From NCBI GenBank assembly GCA_024224995.1, contig JAAENB010000627.1, forward strand, positions 1 through 55,961: a stretch of DNA of 55,961 nt, given 5' to 3'. The stretch is from a bacterium (GTDB lineage Bacteria; Spirochaetota; UBA4802; UBA5550). Every line of letters begins with the position of its first letter. Within the stretch, counting starts at the first letter, position 1. Shown here in pieces: positions 17,364 through 26,187 of the stretch. A program made the translations under genes and the position numbers. Below the pieces are notes generated by a model. It was given only the letters and a program-made list of their open reading frames with translations, had not been told where the DNA came from and did no database searches.

Positions 17364-17385
17364 GGGGAGAGGCAAGCCTCTCCCC
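17364..17385 (-). terminator. Terminator of the CBM9-like lipoprotein gene
   Basis: A perfect 10-bp stem (GGGGAGAGGC / GCCTCTCCCC) with a 2-nt loop. On the minus strand it is followed by TTTTATT, so it terminates the minus-strand gene ending at 17406. On the plus strand A residues follow, so it is weak for the opposing gene. Confidence 0.75.
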
Positions 17386-17405
17386 CAAAAAACATCATAA
17401 TATCG

Positions 17406-19181
17406 TTACGGAACCATTAACGTTACATGCTTTGTACCGGTACTATGACTGCTTGTCCAGCCGTTATACCCGTTCGTGGTACGGGGATAGGCAATCAGCC
17501 TGAACTGGTACGCGCATGAAGTCGGCGGCACCCATTCCCCAACAGGAAAAAAGGTATTGGGAATACCGGTCCAGGAATGGAGCGGATCAAGATGATTATC
17601 GTAGTTGTCAGAGGCGATTGGCTGCCAATCTCCATCACCCCAATGAGCAGTAAGATCGTACTTTCTGAGGTGTCCTTCGGGATCATTTACATTGATCTTA
17701 ATGCGGACCCCGTCCGAGGAACTGAGCATATACTTTATGGAACAAGCCGGTACTGGTGTACCGTTATGATATACATCAACGATATCAACAGTCGGTAAAT
17801 AGTTGTCTACCACAAGAGAGAGCACCTGGAAAGTCGAAGATACTGCATTACCGGCGCTGTCGTAAAAGCGCGCGTAAAACTGGTGCATTCCCGCCGCATT
17901 ACCCGAAGTATGCCATCGCATGAGCAGGTCATCAATGGAATAATCTTTCGAGGGGTCCAGCAGGTTATACTTGTATTCCGCGTCAGGACCAAAGTGTTCC
18001 AGCACATAGGTAAACCCTGTCCAGCGATAGTTGGACCAGCTTTTCTGAAGCAGTGAATAAGAACCTGAGTTTCCAACCCGGTGATAAATCCGGTATTTCC
18101 TGGCTCCTGCTGCCCAGAGACTCTGCAAAGTAACCCTGTTGCCGATAAAATCAAGACGTCCTTGAAAAGCTGCTTCTTTAAGAGGCATGTACGAAGGATC
18201 TGTAGTGGCATACCCGTCAGTAATCTGGGTATAAGGAACATGTCCAACACCGCCAATTACAGGACCCGCTGTACCTGAAGGATACTCTACGTCTCCTTGC
18301 CGGGCAAGGTGAATAGAACCAAGGTTGCTGAAACTGGTTATAAAATTTGACGGGAAGTAGTTTACAAAATACGGAGTCGTGGAATGAGCACGAACTCCAA
18401 ACTTAACAACAGGGGGCTCTGTTGAAGCAGCAAGATCAACACCAAGCTCTTCAAGATCAAAACGGATCTCCCAGATCCTGTGTTTAGTTGTTGATGCCGC
18501 GGTTGTAGTTTTACTGTATCCAAAACCAATGTGGCATTTAGAATCGCTGGTTTCGCTGATAATACCGGTCCAGGCGCCGGGTCCAACATAGTACTGACGC
18601 GCAAGATTATTGGGCTGTCCCACGGGGACTCCGTAATTAGTGTCTCTGTAGGGGGTGATATTTTTATCGCCATTAACATCAACAGTGAACCAGAAACAAT
18701 CATCTGTTCCGGGATCATTTACGGTGTCGTCAATAAGATCAAGCGCCACATACATATACTTTTCATCGTTCTTAACGAGCAGGTATCCGCCGGGAATCTT
18801 CAGCTTACCTGCGTCTCCCCATTCGCTTGATCCCAGCGCGCCGCCAATAATGATGTTGTTTTCGCGCCAGGTACTTTTTACTGATTTAATGAGAAGAATT
18901 GGTTTAATGGGACTTATTTCCATTGCGACCTTTGTGTTATCGATCACTTTTTCCCCATAGACTTTGTCTGTGGCCATGGAACCGCTCTTATAAACAGCGC
19001 CATCACCGGCTTGCGCCTCAGTTCCGGCCATACTGCCGTCACTTTTTCCGGCATATTCCATTGCAAAATCTGCATCTTCCGACTCAAGAGCGGCATTATT
19101 CACGTTAAAACAGCCTGTTATCATAAGACAGAGAGACAGTACCACGAGAAAAAGCTTATAGTAAGATTTTATTTTTTTCAC
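17406..19181 (-). CDS. Lipoprotein with CBM9/DOMON-like domain
   Basis: A 591-residue lipoprotein (signal ends M-I-T-G-C-F). The start is GTG 19181, preceded by GGAG. After a low-complexity Ala/Gly/Asp linker (residues 25-75), residues about 95-285 resemble a CBM9/DOMON-like beta sandwich: Y-M-Y-V-A-L-D-L-I-D-D-T, then D-D-C-F-W-F-T-V-D-V-N-G-D. These domains bind sugars or heme-like ligands. The rest is a series of beta-rich segments (Y-R-I-Y-H-R-V, V-V-D-N-Y-L-P-T-V-D) resembling surface-exposed modules. The function is probably surface binding; the ligand is unknown. Monocistronic with its own terminator. Confidence 0.7.
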   Translation of the reverse strand: MKKIKSYYKLFLVVLSLCLMITGCFNVNNAALESEDADFAMEYAGKSDGSMAGTEAQAGDGAVYKSGSMATDKVYGEKVIDNTKVAMEISPIKPILLIKSVKSTWRENNIIIGGALGSSEWGDAGKLKIPGGYLLVKNDEKYMYVALDLIDDTVNDPGTDDCFWFTVDVNGDKNITPYRDTNYGVPVGQPNNLARQYYVGPGAWTGIISETSDSKCHIGFGYSKTTTAASTTKHRIWEIRFDLEELGVDLAASTEPPVVKFGVRAHSTTPYFVNYFPSNFITSFSNLGSIHLARQGDVEYPSGTAGPVIGGVGHVPYTQITDGYATTDPSYMPLKEAAFQGRLDFIGNRVTLQSLWAAGARKYRIYHRVGNSGSYSLLQKSWSNYRWTGFTYVLEHFGPDAEYKYNLLDPSKDYSIDDLLMRWHTSGNAAGMHQFYARFYDSAGNAVSSTFQVLSLVVDNYLPTVDIVDVYHNGTPVPACSIKYMLSSSDGVRIKINVNDPEGHLRKYDLTAHWGDGDWQPIASDNYDNHLDPLHSWTGIPNTFFPVGEWVPPTSCAYQFRLIAYPRTTNGYNGWTSSHSTGTKHVTLMVP

Positions 19182-19440
19182 TTATTTACTCCAAATGTAT
19201 TTTTTGATTGTTTAATTATTTAAACTATTTTTATTAATTAAATATTCGATTAACAAACCCCTCCTGTATGTATAGATAATACAGTACCAATTTGTAAAAT
19301 CCGGTAAAATGTTATAATAATATGTCGAACTTACGCCGCATCACCTCCCTCATCATCATCATAAAAAATTTTGTTTTGAATAGATACTTGATAATAGAGT
19401 AGGATAAATGAAAAAAATTTGCCAAAAAAAATAAAAAAAG
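19182..19440. other. AT-rich leader and spacer of the CBM9-like lipoprotein gene
   Basis: No gene seen. The minus strand carries the leader of the gene starting at 19181. A trinucleotide-like run (CATCATCATCATAAAA near 19349-19364) and a CACCTCCCTCATC stretch stand out. Several TATAAT-like strings occur but I cannot pick a promoter with confidence. Confidence 0.35.
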
Positions 19441-19468
19441 AACCGGTACAAATCTGTACCGGTTTTTT
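19441..19468 (-). terminator. Terminator hairpin, GGTAC-type
   Basis: AACCGGTACA and TGTACCGGTT form a stem around a short loop. On the minus strand it is followed by a T-rich run and terminates the HicB-like gene. On the plus strand six T residues also follow, so it can act both ways. It is one of five terminators in the window built on the same GGTAC / GTACC stem. Confidence 0.7.
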
Positions 19469-19503
19469 GCTGCGGATATTATTCAGGGGGGAAAGTTAAC
19501 AAC

Positions 19504-19659
19504 TCAATTTAGTTCGAAAGCTTCTCTCAGGGTTATTTTAAGACTTTCAATCAATTCCTCATAGCTGTTTTCCTGGCAGTTAACTCCCGGGACTTCTTCT
19601 ATCCAGCCAATCCACCATTCTCCATCTTCTTTAATTATTGCAGTATAATTTGAATTCAT
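19504..19659 (-). CDS. HicB-like antitoxin-type protein, orphan
   Basis: About 51 residues if started at ATG 19659, chosen because GAGGAG lies seven bases upstream (the frame is open from 19695). N-Y-T-A-I-I-K-E-D-G-E-W-W-I-G-W followed by E-V-P-G-V-N and a helix with E-E-L-I-E-S-L is the HicB partial RNase-H-like fold. HicB antitoxins usually pair with the small RNA-cleaving HicA; no HicA-like frame (short, with a G-S-H motif) was seen on either side. It also lacks a DNA-binding tail. It may be a solitary regulator or a remnant of a toxin-antitoxin locus. Confidence 0.7.
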   Translation of the reverse strand: MNSNYTAIIKEDGEWWIGWIEEVPGVNCQENSYEELIESLKITLREAFELN

Positions 19660-19740
19660 ATTCTGCTCCTCAATAGTTATTCCGTATTTCAGCAAGAGTC
19701 ATCTCTATTTTGCAAAAATTCCATTTGAAGTCAATTAAAT

Positions 19741-20472
19741 TTACGAAAACCTGATTTTAGGACACTTCCTCCGAAGGAACCGTTTCAGTTTGGTGTTGGA
19801 ATCATATTTGAATATTACCTCATCCCGGTCTTTTGGGTTTCTTTTGAACACATCCCTGTTCTTAATGGAACAGCTGTTGCCGTAGCCGTCATAAATTACC
19901 GATTTCCGCCAGAGCTGCGAGATACTCATCTCCCCCGTTCTCCATCCGTAGTCGAAGAGGAGAGAGCCCTTTTCCGGAACAATATTAATCCCTCCCTTCT
20001 TTTTTATCATCTTATCCATATGCTCAAGGGGAGAAAGACTAACGGAAAATCCTTCAAGCCAGAGCAGTTCCCCGGTCTCAGAGGAAAATTCGGCTTTACG
20101 CCCGCCTGGCAGAACAGCATCAACCACTCCTTTCCCTGTATCTTTAAAAGAAGGAATGACCTGTTTTTTCACCGGCAGCAGCTGAAGGCACCTGGACCCG
20201 GTACATCTCGAAAACTTTTCATAATCCTCAGTACCAACAAAGACCATGAGCAGGCCAAAGCGGTTGAAATTATAAGACCTGTTCCGTTGTTTGTTCTTTT
20301 CCAGGAGGGGGTATGCCATATTCAGAACCAACTGGCACCCTTCCCACTTCGATTTACGAACATCAATTTCAAGATTTTTAATCGTTTTGCTTACGGAACA
20401 GCTATTGCTGCGCGCCGGAACAACAAAAGCGCCAATAATCATCCCCAGAATGATAATAATCGTATGCTTCAT
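19741..20472 (-). CDS. Secreted hypothetical protein
   Basis: A 243-residue protein using ATG 20472, preferred over the upstream 20544 because AAGGAG precedes it and a standard signal peptide follows (hydrophobic residues 4-18, cleavage near P-A-R-S-N-S). The mature part has cysteines spaced as C-T-G-S-R-C and isolated cysteines that could form disulfides, and a beta-rich centre (D-A-V-L-P-G-G-R-K-A-E-F). No family recognised. It is divergent from the small lipoprotein gene at 20614, sharing a 140-bp control region. Confidence 0.6.
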   Translation of the reverse strand: MKHTIIIILGMIIGAFVVPARSNSCSVSKTIKNLEIDVRKSKWEGCQLVLNMAYPLLEKNKQRNRSYNFNRFGLLMVFVGTEDYEKFSRCTGSRCLQLLPVKKQVIPSFKDTGKGVVDAVLPGGRKAEFSSETGELLWLEGFSVSLSPLEHMDKMIKKKGGINIVPEKGSLLFDYGWRTGEMSISQLWRKSVIYDGYGNSCSIKNRDVFKRNPKDRDEVIFKYDSNTKLKRFLRRKCPKIRFS

Positions 20473-20553
20473 AAAAAAACTCCTTATTAGAATATTATAA
20501 TTGTAGCCTTTACCAGAAGGACTTTCAATCAATTTTTTGTGCAAATAAAAGAC

Positions 20554-20582
20554 TTGAAATAATTAACGGAACCGTTAGTATG
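20554..20582 (+). promoter_or_regulatory. Promoter with palindromic operator
   Basis: TTGAAA (20554-20559) and TAGTAT (20576-20581) are spaced 16 bp apart. The spacer contains a perfect palindrome TAACGGAACCGTTA (20564-20577), placed where a bound regulator would block RNA polymerase. It would control the lipoprotein gene at 20614 and possibly the divergent secreted-protein gene. Confidence 0.45.
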
Positions 20583-20613
20583 CAAAAAAAATATTAACAA
20601 AAAGGAGAACCAC

Positions 20614-21006
20614 ATGAAAAAAGGTATCATTTTGCTCACAGTAGTATTAGCAATAGCCATGGTCATGAACTGCAAAAAAGGCGACGACAGCAAAAAAGAC
20701 GCAACACCAACAGTTAAAAAGGCCGATAACGCAAAATTAATAATCGGGAAATGGAAAAAAGTAGGAACTAATTGTGATGACAGTGGTGAAGGCTGTGAAG
20801 CCGTATCAGGAAAAGGTTCCCCAATGGAATTCAAAGCCGACGGCAATCTTTCACTTGGCCGGATCTCCCAGCCATATACCGTAGAGGGAAACAACCTGTT
20901 TGTGGGAGAAAAGAAGTCTCCCTATGGGATCTATAAGCTTGATGATAAAGTATTTATCTGGCATGCCGAAAAAAGAAATAAAGTAGAAAAATTCAATAAA
21001 ATCTGA
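20614..21006 (+). CDS. Small lipoprotein, lipocalin-like
   Basis: A 130-residue lipoprotein: lysine-rich start, hydrophobic core and lipobox V-M-N-C-K-K. After a charged linker, L-I-I-G-K-W-K-K-V begins a short beta-rich domain (M-E-F-K-A-D-G-N-L, Y-G-I-Y-K-L-D-D-K-V-F-I-W) resembling the small lipocalin-like or META-type domains of bacterial lipoproteins. Function unknown. AGGAG precedes the ATG. It has a palindromic operator upstream and a strong hairpin terminator (21031-21060) downstream. Confidence 0.75.
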   Translation: MKKGIILLTVVLAIAMVMNCKKGDDSKKDATPTVKKADNAKLIIGKWKKVGTNCDDSGEGCEAVSGKGSPMEFKADGNLSLGRISQPYTVEGNNLFVGEKKSPYGIYKLDDKVFIWHAEKRNKVEKFNKI

Positions 21007-21030
21007 TTTTTCACATTAAATAACAGAACA

Positions 21031-21060
21031 AAAACCGGTACGGACCCGTACCGGTTTTTA
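21031..21060 (+). terminator. Terminator hairpin, GGTAC-type
   Basis: AAAACCGGTACGG and CCGTACCGGTTTTT form a strong symmetrical stem with a T-tail. It ends the small lipoprotein transcript. The next gene starts only 17 bp later, so the hairpin could also act as a read-through control point for it. Confidence 0.8.
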
Positions 21061-21076
21061 TATACAAAACAAATTC

Positions 21077-22084
21077 ATGACTAAAAAACTACCGGCATTA
21101 ATATTATTGTTTATACCACTGCTATACTCCCCCCCGGATATACTGCATGGAGAAGAGATCGCCCCCGGAATCCCGGCAAAAAAGCGGATTGCCGTAATGG
21201 ACTTTACGGTAAAAAATATAGCCGCTTCCTTCGCAAAGATCATCAGGAATAAAATAGAATTAAGCCTGTATAAATTGAACCGTTTCGATATTATTGAAAG
21301 CAATATGATCCGGCTTAAAATAGAACAGGAGGGGCTGGGATCAATGGATTGTAATGATCCCGCGTGCGCAGCCAGGATCGGGAAAGCCATAGTTGCCGAT
21401 TATGTAATCATGGGAGCAATCGACGCGTCAGAAGAATTAACCATATCCATACGGGCGGCCGATGTACAATTAGGGAAAATCGTCTATACAACTACGCACA
21501 CCTATGATTCAAAAGAAGATTTACTCGAAAATATCGATATGGCAGGAAAAGAATCAGGGGAGGAAATAAACAAACTGGTACCGGGAATTGCCCCGAAGAT
21601 CTATTATAAATATGACTATGAATTATTCATGTTCATTACCGGAGGCTACCTTGCACCGCAGGGTACTTTCAAAATGATAGTGGAAGAAGGGTATTGCTTT
21701 ACTTTCTCAATAGGAATGGAGAACGTATTATTCAACAACCTCTATTTTGCAGTGGAATCGGGATATTACCGTTTTCCCGGTAAAGGATATGTACAGCAGA
21801 CCACAATAATCCCTATTATGCTGCAATTAGGATATTCTTTTAAATTTTTTAACTCTTTTTTTATCTCACCAATGATATCCGGCGGAACAAGCTATAATAT
21901 GCTCACCCAGACGGGAACCCAAAAAAATGCCTTTGAGCCAATGATAAAAGCAGGAGCACATATGGGCTATAAATTCAATACCCTGCTGAGTGCCGGGATA
22001 GAAACAGCCTATTGCGCAATAATGGAGCAAAAAAGCACTGAAGAATTCCTGATTGTGTCAGCAGGAGTTGGCATAAATTTTTAA
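21077..22084 (+). CDS. CsgG/LpoB-like domain fused to an outer-membrane barrel
   Basis: A 335-residue exported protein with a signal peptide at residues 1-26. Residues about 35-155 are a CsgG/LpoB-like alpha-beta domain: K-R-I-A-V-M-D-F at the start, D-I-I-E-S in the middle, A-D-Y-V-I-M-G-A-I-D then S-I-R-A-A-D-V. The C-terminal 140 residues are amphipathic strands of an outer-membrane barrel, ending in phenylalanine (G-V-G-I-N-F). It is a close tandem paralogue of the next gene. The start has no clear ribosome site and lies 17 bp after a terminator. It may couple a periplasmic sensing domain to the outer membrane. Confidence 0.75.
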   Translation: MTKKLPALILLFIPLLYSPPDILHGEEIAPGIPAKKRIAVMDFTVKNIAASFAKIIRNKIELSLYKLNRFDIIESNMIRLKIEQEGLGSMDCNDPACAARIGKAIVADYVIMGAIDASEELTISIRAADVQLGKIVYTTTHTYDSKEDLLENIDMAGKESGEEINKLVPGIAPKIYYKYDYELFMFITGGYLAPQGTFKMIVEEGYCFTFSIGMENVLFNNLYFAVESGYYRFPGKGYVQQTTIIPIMLQLGYSFKFFNSFFISPMISGGTSYNMLTQTGTQKNAFEPMIKAGAHMGYKFNTLLSAGIETAYCAIMEQKSTEEFLIVSAGVGINF

Positions 22085-22247
22085 AAAAAACAAAAAAAAT
22101 GCTTGCACTTTTCGAACATAACCCCGTTCATGGCAGTGAACGCTGTAAATTTTACAGGAATTTCCGGTAAAAAACTTAGTAGTCCATGTAGAGCGGCTCC
22201 CCCCACCGCATTTTCATCCCAACTTTCTTATTCCAGGAGTAGAACTG

Positions 22248-23240
22248 TTGAATTTTTTTAAATTAATTCTAACAGGTATAATAGTACACCTGCTGTGGAG
22301 TGTACCAGCCCCGGGCTATGGCGCACCGGCAGCAAAAAAGCGAATTGCTGTTCTTAATTTTTCTGCCAATAATATTGTGGAGTCCTATACCATCGTGGCC
22401 AGGGACAATATAGAAAAATCTTTTTTACAAACAAATAAATACCATATGCTGGAACGGGAGATGGTCCGAATGGTCCTTAAGTCATCCAACTGCCGGGAGA
22501 CCATTTGTGCCGTAAAAATAGGACAGTCTATTTCAGCTGATTATGTTGTATACGGAAGTATTGACGGCGTTGATGAAAAAAAATATATAATTACCGTCCG
22601 GGTTGTTGATGTTAATTCAAGCAGGATAGTCTTTGCCGACGCAATAACCTGTCCCTCAAAAAAAGACATACTTAAAAAATCGATCAATATGGGTGGAAAA
22701 ACCGCTGTGGCTATGGATTCAATTGTTTCGGGAAAACCGGTTGAGTACAACGACAGCGCGGTTGCCGCACCCCTCAGAATACACCTCTCTCTTTCGGGCG
22801 CCTATCTCCTCCCGGTTTCCGATTTTACCCAAATAGTTTCGGGCGGTTTTGCAGCTTCATTCTCTGCCAATATCGAAAACCTTTTTATAAGCAATCTTAT
22901 CCTGGGAGTCGGCTCAGGATACTACCGGCTGCCGGGAAAGAACGATACGGATTCCGTTTCAATCATTCCCTTATTTTTTAATTGCGGGTATTCCTTTACA
23001 TTCCTTGACAGGTTCTTTGTCTCCCCGCTTCTCTCCTTTGGAGCCGGGTACAACAGTCTTACGGACAATACGGGAACCGGCAGCAGCATTGAAGCCATTC
23101 TCAGAGCAGGTCTTTATTTAGGATATAAGCCCAATTCCCGGCATACGATCCACCTGGGATCTGCCTATTATGCCATAGTCGAAAGAGAAGGGCGAATACG
23201 TTTTATAAGTTTTGAAGGAGGATTTGGCATATGCTTTTAA
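22248..23240 (+). CDS. CsgG/LpoB-like domain fused to an outer-membrane barrel, paralogue
   Basis: 330 residues, same architecture as the preceding gene: signal peptide, CsgG/LpoB-like domain (K-R-I-A-V-L-N-F, then A-D-Y-V-V-Y-G-S-I-D, then V-R-V-V-D-V) and a C-terminal barrel ending G-F-G-I-C-F. A C-x4-C pair in the first domain (C-R-E-T-I-C) parallels C-N-D-P-A-C in the neighbour, so a conserved disulfide is likely. The start is TTG 22248 with AGGAG upstream. A promoter-like AAAAAAATGCTTGCAC lies at 22094-22108. Tandem duplication followed by divergence is the simplest origin. Confidence 0.75.
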   Translation: MNFFKLILTGIIVHLLWSVPAPGYGAPAAKKRIAVLNFSANNIVESYTIVARDNIEKSFLQTNKYHMLEREMVRMVLKSSNCRETICAVKIGQSISADYVVYGSIDGVDEKKYIITVRVVDVNSSRIVFADAITCPSKKDILKKSINMGGKTAVAMDSIVSGKPVEYNDSAVAAPLRIHLSLSGAYLLPVSDFTQIVSGGFAASFSANIENLFISNLILGVGSGYYRLPGKNDTDSVSIIPLFFNCGYSFTFLDRFFVSPLLSFGAGYNSLTDNTGTGSSIEAILRAGLYLGYKPNSRHTIHLGSAYYAIVEREGRIRFISFEGGFGICF

Positions 23241-23267
23241 TCGTTCTCATTTTTACCGGAGGTTTCC

Positions 23268-24722
23268 ATGAATAAAAAAATTGTTTCTCTATGTATCATG
23301 TTATTTTCATTATTGTTCGTCGCGTGCGGATCGGACCTGTACGACACCCCTGATGGATGGTTTGTCAAACACGGCGCCCCTGCCGGAGGAGACGGTAAAT
23401 CATGGGAAAGCGCTTTTAATCATCCACAGGATGCTATGAACGCGGCATCGGCCGGAGAAAAGATCCGGGTTGCAGCGGGCACCTATTCCCCTCAGAGCAA
23501 TAGTGACACGGTCCTGTTAACCATGAAAGAAGATGTTTTTATCTATGGCGGATTCAGCGGCAGCTCTTACTCGGAAAATGACCGCAATCCCGCGCGGAAT
23601 GTTACTATTCTTGATGGAAAATCACAGGTCTATCATGTCGTACGCGGGGCGCACCGGGGGATAATCGACGGGTTTACCATAACCGGCGGCAATGCCAATG
23701 GAGAGGATGATAACGCCTCGGGGGGCGGTATGTTTAATAAAGACTGCGTGGTCTATATACTCAACTGCACCTTCACCGGGAACCAGGCCAACTCAGACGG
23801 CGGAGCCCTCTATAATAGCGGGAGTAATGAAAAAGCCGCTTACGGTGAAACCTATAGCAGTCTAAACCCAGGCTTTACGTATAATTTCCCCGAGAATGTT
23901 GTAGTGGACTATTGCACATTCACCGGAAATTCCGGTTCCCGGGGAGGAGCAATATACAACTCCAACAGCGATTCAAATATCCTGAACTGCTCTATCTCAG
24001 GAAACTCCGCATCCCTGGCCGGCGGGGGGATTTACAATATCAATACCAGTCACTCAATGATCGGAAACGTAACAATTAGCGGGAACACATCAGCCGGAGA
24101 CGGCGGCGGCATATCCCTGGAAGAAGACTGCGACCCGGTTTTGGCAAACTGTCTTTTTTACGGCAATAGAGCAGAAGCAGCCGGCTCCATGGGCGGCGGC
24201 ATGAAGATAAAAAATGAATCACGGCCTTTAATTCTCAATTGTACCTTTTATAATAATACAGCCGATCTGGGAGGAGCTATGGGAATTGATTTTACCTATA
24301 CCGTTACGGAACCGCGTTCCGGGATTAGAAGTAAAATAATTATAAGCGGTTCCATATTCTGGAATAACAACGCTACAGTAACAACCATTGACAAAGAGAT
24401 CTATTTCGCCTCACCCCAGACTGTCAAGTGGGAAATTAGCAATAACTGTATTGAAATACCGGGCGGAGATCCTCTGGCGGCCGATACTGAAGAGACTGAA
24501 GCTGTCATGAATATTAATGAGGACCCATATTTTGTTGACGCGGGAAATCTTGATTATCATCTCCAGCATACCGAAACCGGTCATGGCAACAACAGCAGTT
24601 GTATTAATGGAGGCTCTACTGAATATACCTTATTTATCAGCATGATAATGAGCAATTATACTACCCGGACCGATGGAGTAAAAGATACGGATATGGTTGA
24701 TATGGGGTATCATTACCTGTAA
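23268..24722 (+). CDS. Right-handed beta-helix lipoprotein
   Basis: A 484-residue lipoprotein (lipobox F-V-A-C-G). After an N-terminal V-x-H-G-A-P-A-G-G-D-G-K-S-W motif, common in proteins with parallel beta-helix repeats, residues about 75-400 contain repeated N-C-T-F-x-G-N, G-G-G-x-x-N and G-G-A-x-Y-N rungs, as in polymorphic outer-membrane or pectate-lyase-like surface proteins. The end has D-x-G-Y-H-Y-L, typical of the same group. Role probably adhesive or polysaccharide-binding; no catalytic triad is visible. GGAGG lies before the ATG, 28 bp after the preceding gene, so the two are probably co-transcribed. Confidence 0.8.
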   Translation: MNKKIVSLCIMLFSLLFVACGSDLYDTPDGWFVKHGAPAGGDGKSWESAFNHPQDAMNAASAGEKIRVAAGTYSPQSNSDTVLLTMKEDVFIYGGFSGSSYSENDRNPARNVTILDGKSQVYHVVRGAHRGIIDGFTITGGNANGEDDNASGGGMFNKDCVVYILNCTFTGNQANSDGGALYNSGSNEKAAYGETYSSLNPGFTYNFPENVVVDYCTFTGNSGSRGGAIYNSNSDSNILNCSISGNSASLAGGGIYNINTSHSMIGNVTISGNTSAGDGGGISLEEDCDPVLANCLFYGNRAEAAGSMGGGMKIKNESRPLILNCTFYNNTADLGGAMGIDFTYTVTEPRSGIRSKIIISGSIFWNNNATVTTIDKEIYFASPQTVKWEISNNCIEIPGGDPLAADTEETEAVMNINEDPYFVDAGNLDYHLQHTETGHGNNSSCINGGSTEYTLFISMIMSNYTTRTDGVKDTDMVDMGYHYL

Positions 24723-24757
24723 AAGCCGGGGTTTTCAACGGTCCGGTAAACAAACGA

Positions 24758-25978
24758 TTACCGGACCATTTCACCATTAGCATCAAGTTTATAGACCCAG
24801 GAATCGGATTCTCCCTGACTATTTGACCCGGTATACCCGGCAACAATATAGCCGCCGTCTGTGGTCTGCTGAATGGATTTAGGCCTGTCATTACCGCTGC
24901 CGCCATAGGTTTTATCCCAGGTACGGTTCCCTGATGCATCGATCTTTACGATCCAGTGGTCGCAATCTCCATTACCGTAAGAGTTCGTGTATGCCGCAAT
25001 AATATACCCGCCGTCTGCGGTCTGCCGGATAGCATGAGCAAGCTCTTTACCGATTCCTCCATAGTTTTGACTCCAGGCAACATCGCCGGCAGCGGTTAGC
25101 TTCAGTACCCATATATCGTTTTCTCCATTGGTGTAGGATCCGGTATACCCGGTTATCACATACCCGCCATCATCCGTGAGCTCTATTGAATATGCTTTTT
25201 CCCAGCCGCTTCCGCCATAAAGCTTATTCCAGCTCTCCGTACCCGTTGAAGTATATTTTACCACTATCATGTCATAATAACCATTCGCGCCGGACCGTAC
25301 AGCTCCGGCAGCAATATATCCTCCATCAGGAGTCTGCCGGACCGAATATAACCTGTCATCCAGGGCTCCGCCCACCAGGTTCTCCCATTCAAGAGTCCCC
25401 TGGCTGTCGAGTTTTATTATCCAGCCGTCCTCTAAGCCGCTTCCATAGGAGTTGGTAAAGCCGGCAGCAATATACCCGCCATCAGCAGTCTGTACTATGG
25501 ATTCCGCAGCATCCAGGCCACTGCCGCCAAAGGCTTGCTGCCATTGAGTTTCCCCGGAAGCGTTAATCTTAAGGATATGAAAATCATAATTTTCCACTCC
25601 ATAATAATCCTTTGCCCTGCCTGCAATAACATAGCCGCCGTCACTGGTTTCATATACATCATGGGCAAAATCACTTGCCATTCCGCCATAGTTTTTTTCC
25701 CATTCAACTTTTCCCAATCGATTAAACTTTACCATGGAATAATCCGTATTAAGTACACCATTCATATAAAATTTGGTAAACCCAACAGCCAGGTATCCGC
25801 CGTCGCTTGATTGAATAATCGACACTGCCTGGTCCTGGTTGCTCTCCCCGTAAATTACGGGCCATACTGACTTTGGAGATTCATTAATTTTATCATAAAA
25901 AATATTACCGTCGCAGCCGGAGAAAAACAGTACAGCTAGCACTATTAAAGAGTTAAAAATCGAAGTTTTGTGAATCAT
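24758..25978 (-). CDS. Seven-repeat beta-propeller lipoprotein
   Basis: A 406-residue lipoprotein (lipobox F-F-S-G-C). Seven tandem repeats of about 50 residues fill the mature protein. Each contains T-x-D-G-G-Y-I-x-A-G, then D-x-W-I-x-K-L-D, a glycine and W-x-x-x-Y-G-G. Seven units of this length fit a closed seven-bladed propeller. Relatives are surface proteins of unknown ligand. Repeat identity is high at protein level, but the DNA repeats are diverged, so they are not an assembly artefact. Monocistronic and convergent with the beta-helix gene. Confidence 0.8.
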   Translation of the reverse strand: MIHKTSIFNSLIVLAVLFFSGCDGNIFYDKINESPKSVWPVIYGESNQDQAVSIIQSSDGGYLAVGFTKFYMNGVLNTDYSMVKFNRLGKVEWEKNYGGMASDFAHDVYETSDGGYVIAGRAKDYYGVENYDFHILKINASGETQWQQAFGGSGLDAAESIVQTADGGYIAAGFTNSYGSGLEDGWIIKLDSQGTLEWENLVGGALDDRLYSVRQTPDGGYIAAGAVRSGANGYYDMIVVKYTSTGTESWNKLYGGSGWEKAYSIELTDDGGYVITGYTGSYTNGENDIWVLKLTAAGDVAWSQNYGGIGKELAHAIRQTADGGYIIAAYTNSYGNGDCDHWIVKIDASGNRTWDKTYGGSGNDRPKSIQQTTDGGYIVAGYTGSNSQGESDSWVYKLDANGEMVR

Positions 25979-26136
25979 AGCAATACCTTTATTATAGAAT
26001 TATTGCAATAAGACCAATACACTGGGGGGTGGTGCATTCGTATTAATATGGGAAATCTTAATCCGCAGGGCAGATATACTATTACTATACAATATACAAA
26101 AAAATTCAGTTATCGTCAAGAGAAGAGATAAAAAAT

Positions 26137-26182
26137 GTGCGCTCCCTTCCCATAGCGTGGGGTTGAAAACCCACGAAGCGCA
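26137..26182. repeat. Intergenic hairpin repeat
   Basis: Outer arms GTGCGC / GCGCAC enclose a second stem CGTGGG / CCCACG around GTTGAAAA. The inner loop resembles GGGGTTGAAACCCC at 8407-8420. It lies just after the stop of the MEMO-family gene on the minus strand, so it may also act as a terminator, though without a T-run. Confidence 0.5.
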
Positions 26183-26187
26183 CCCCG

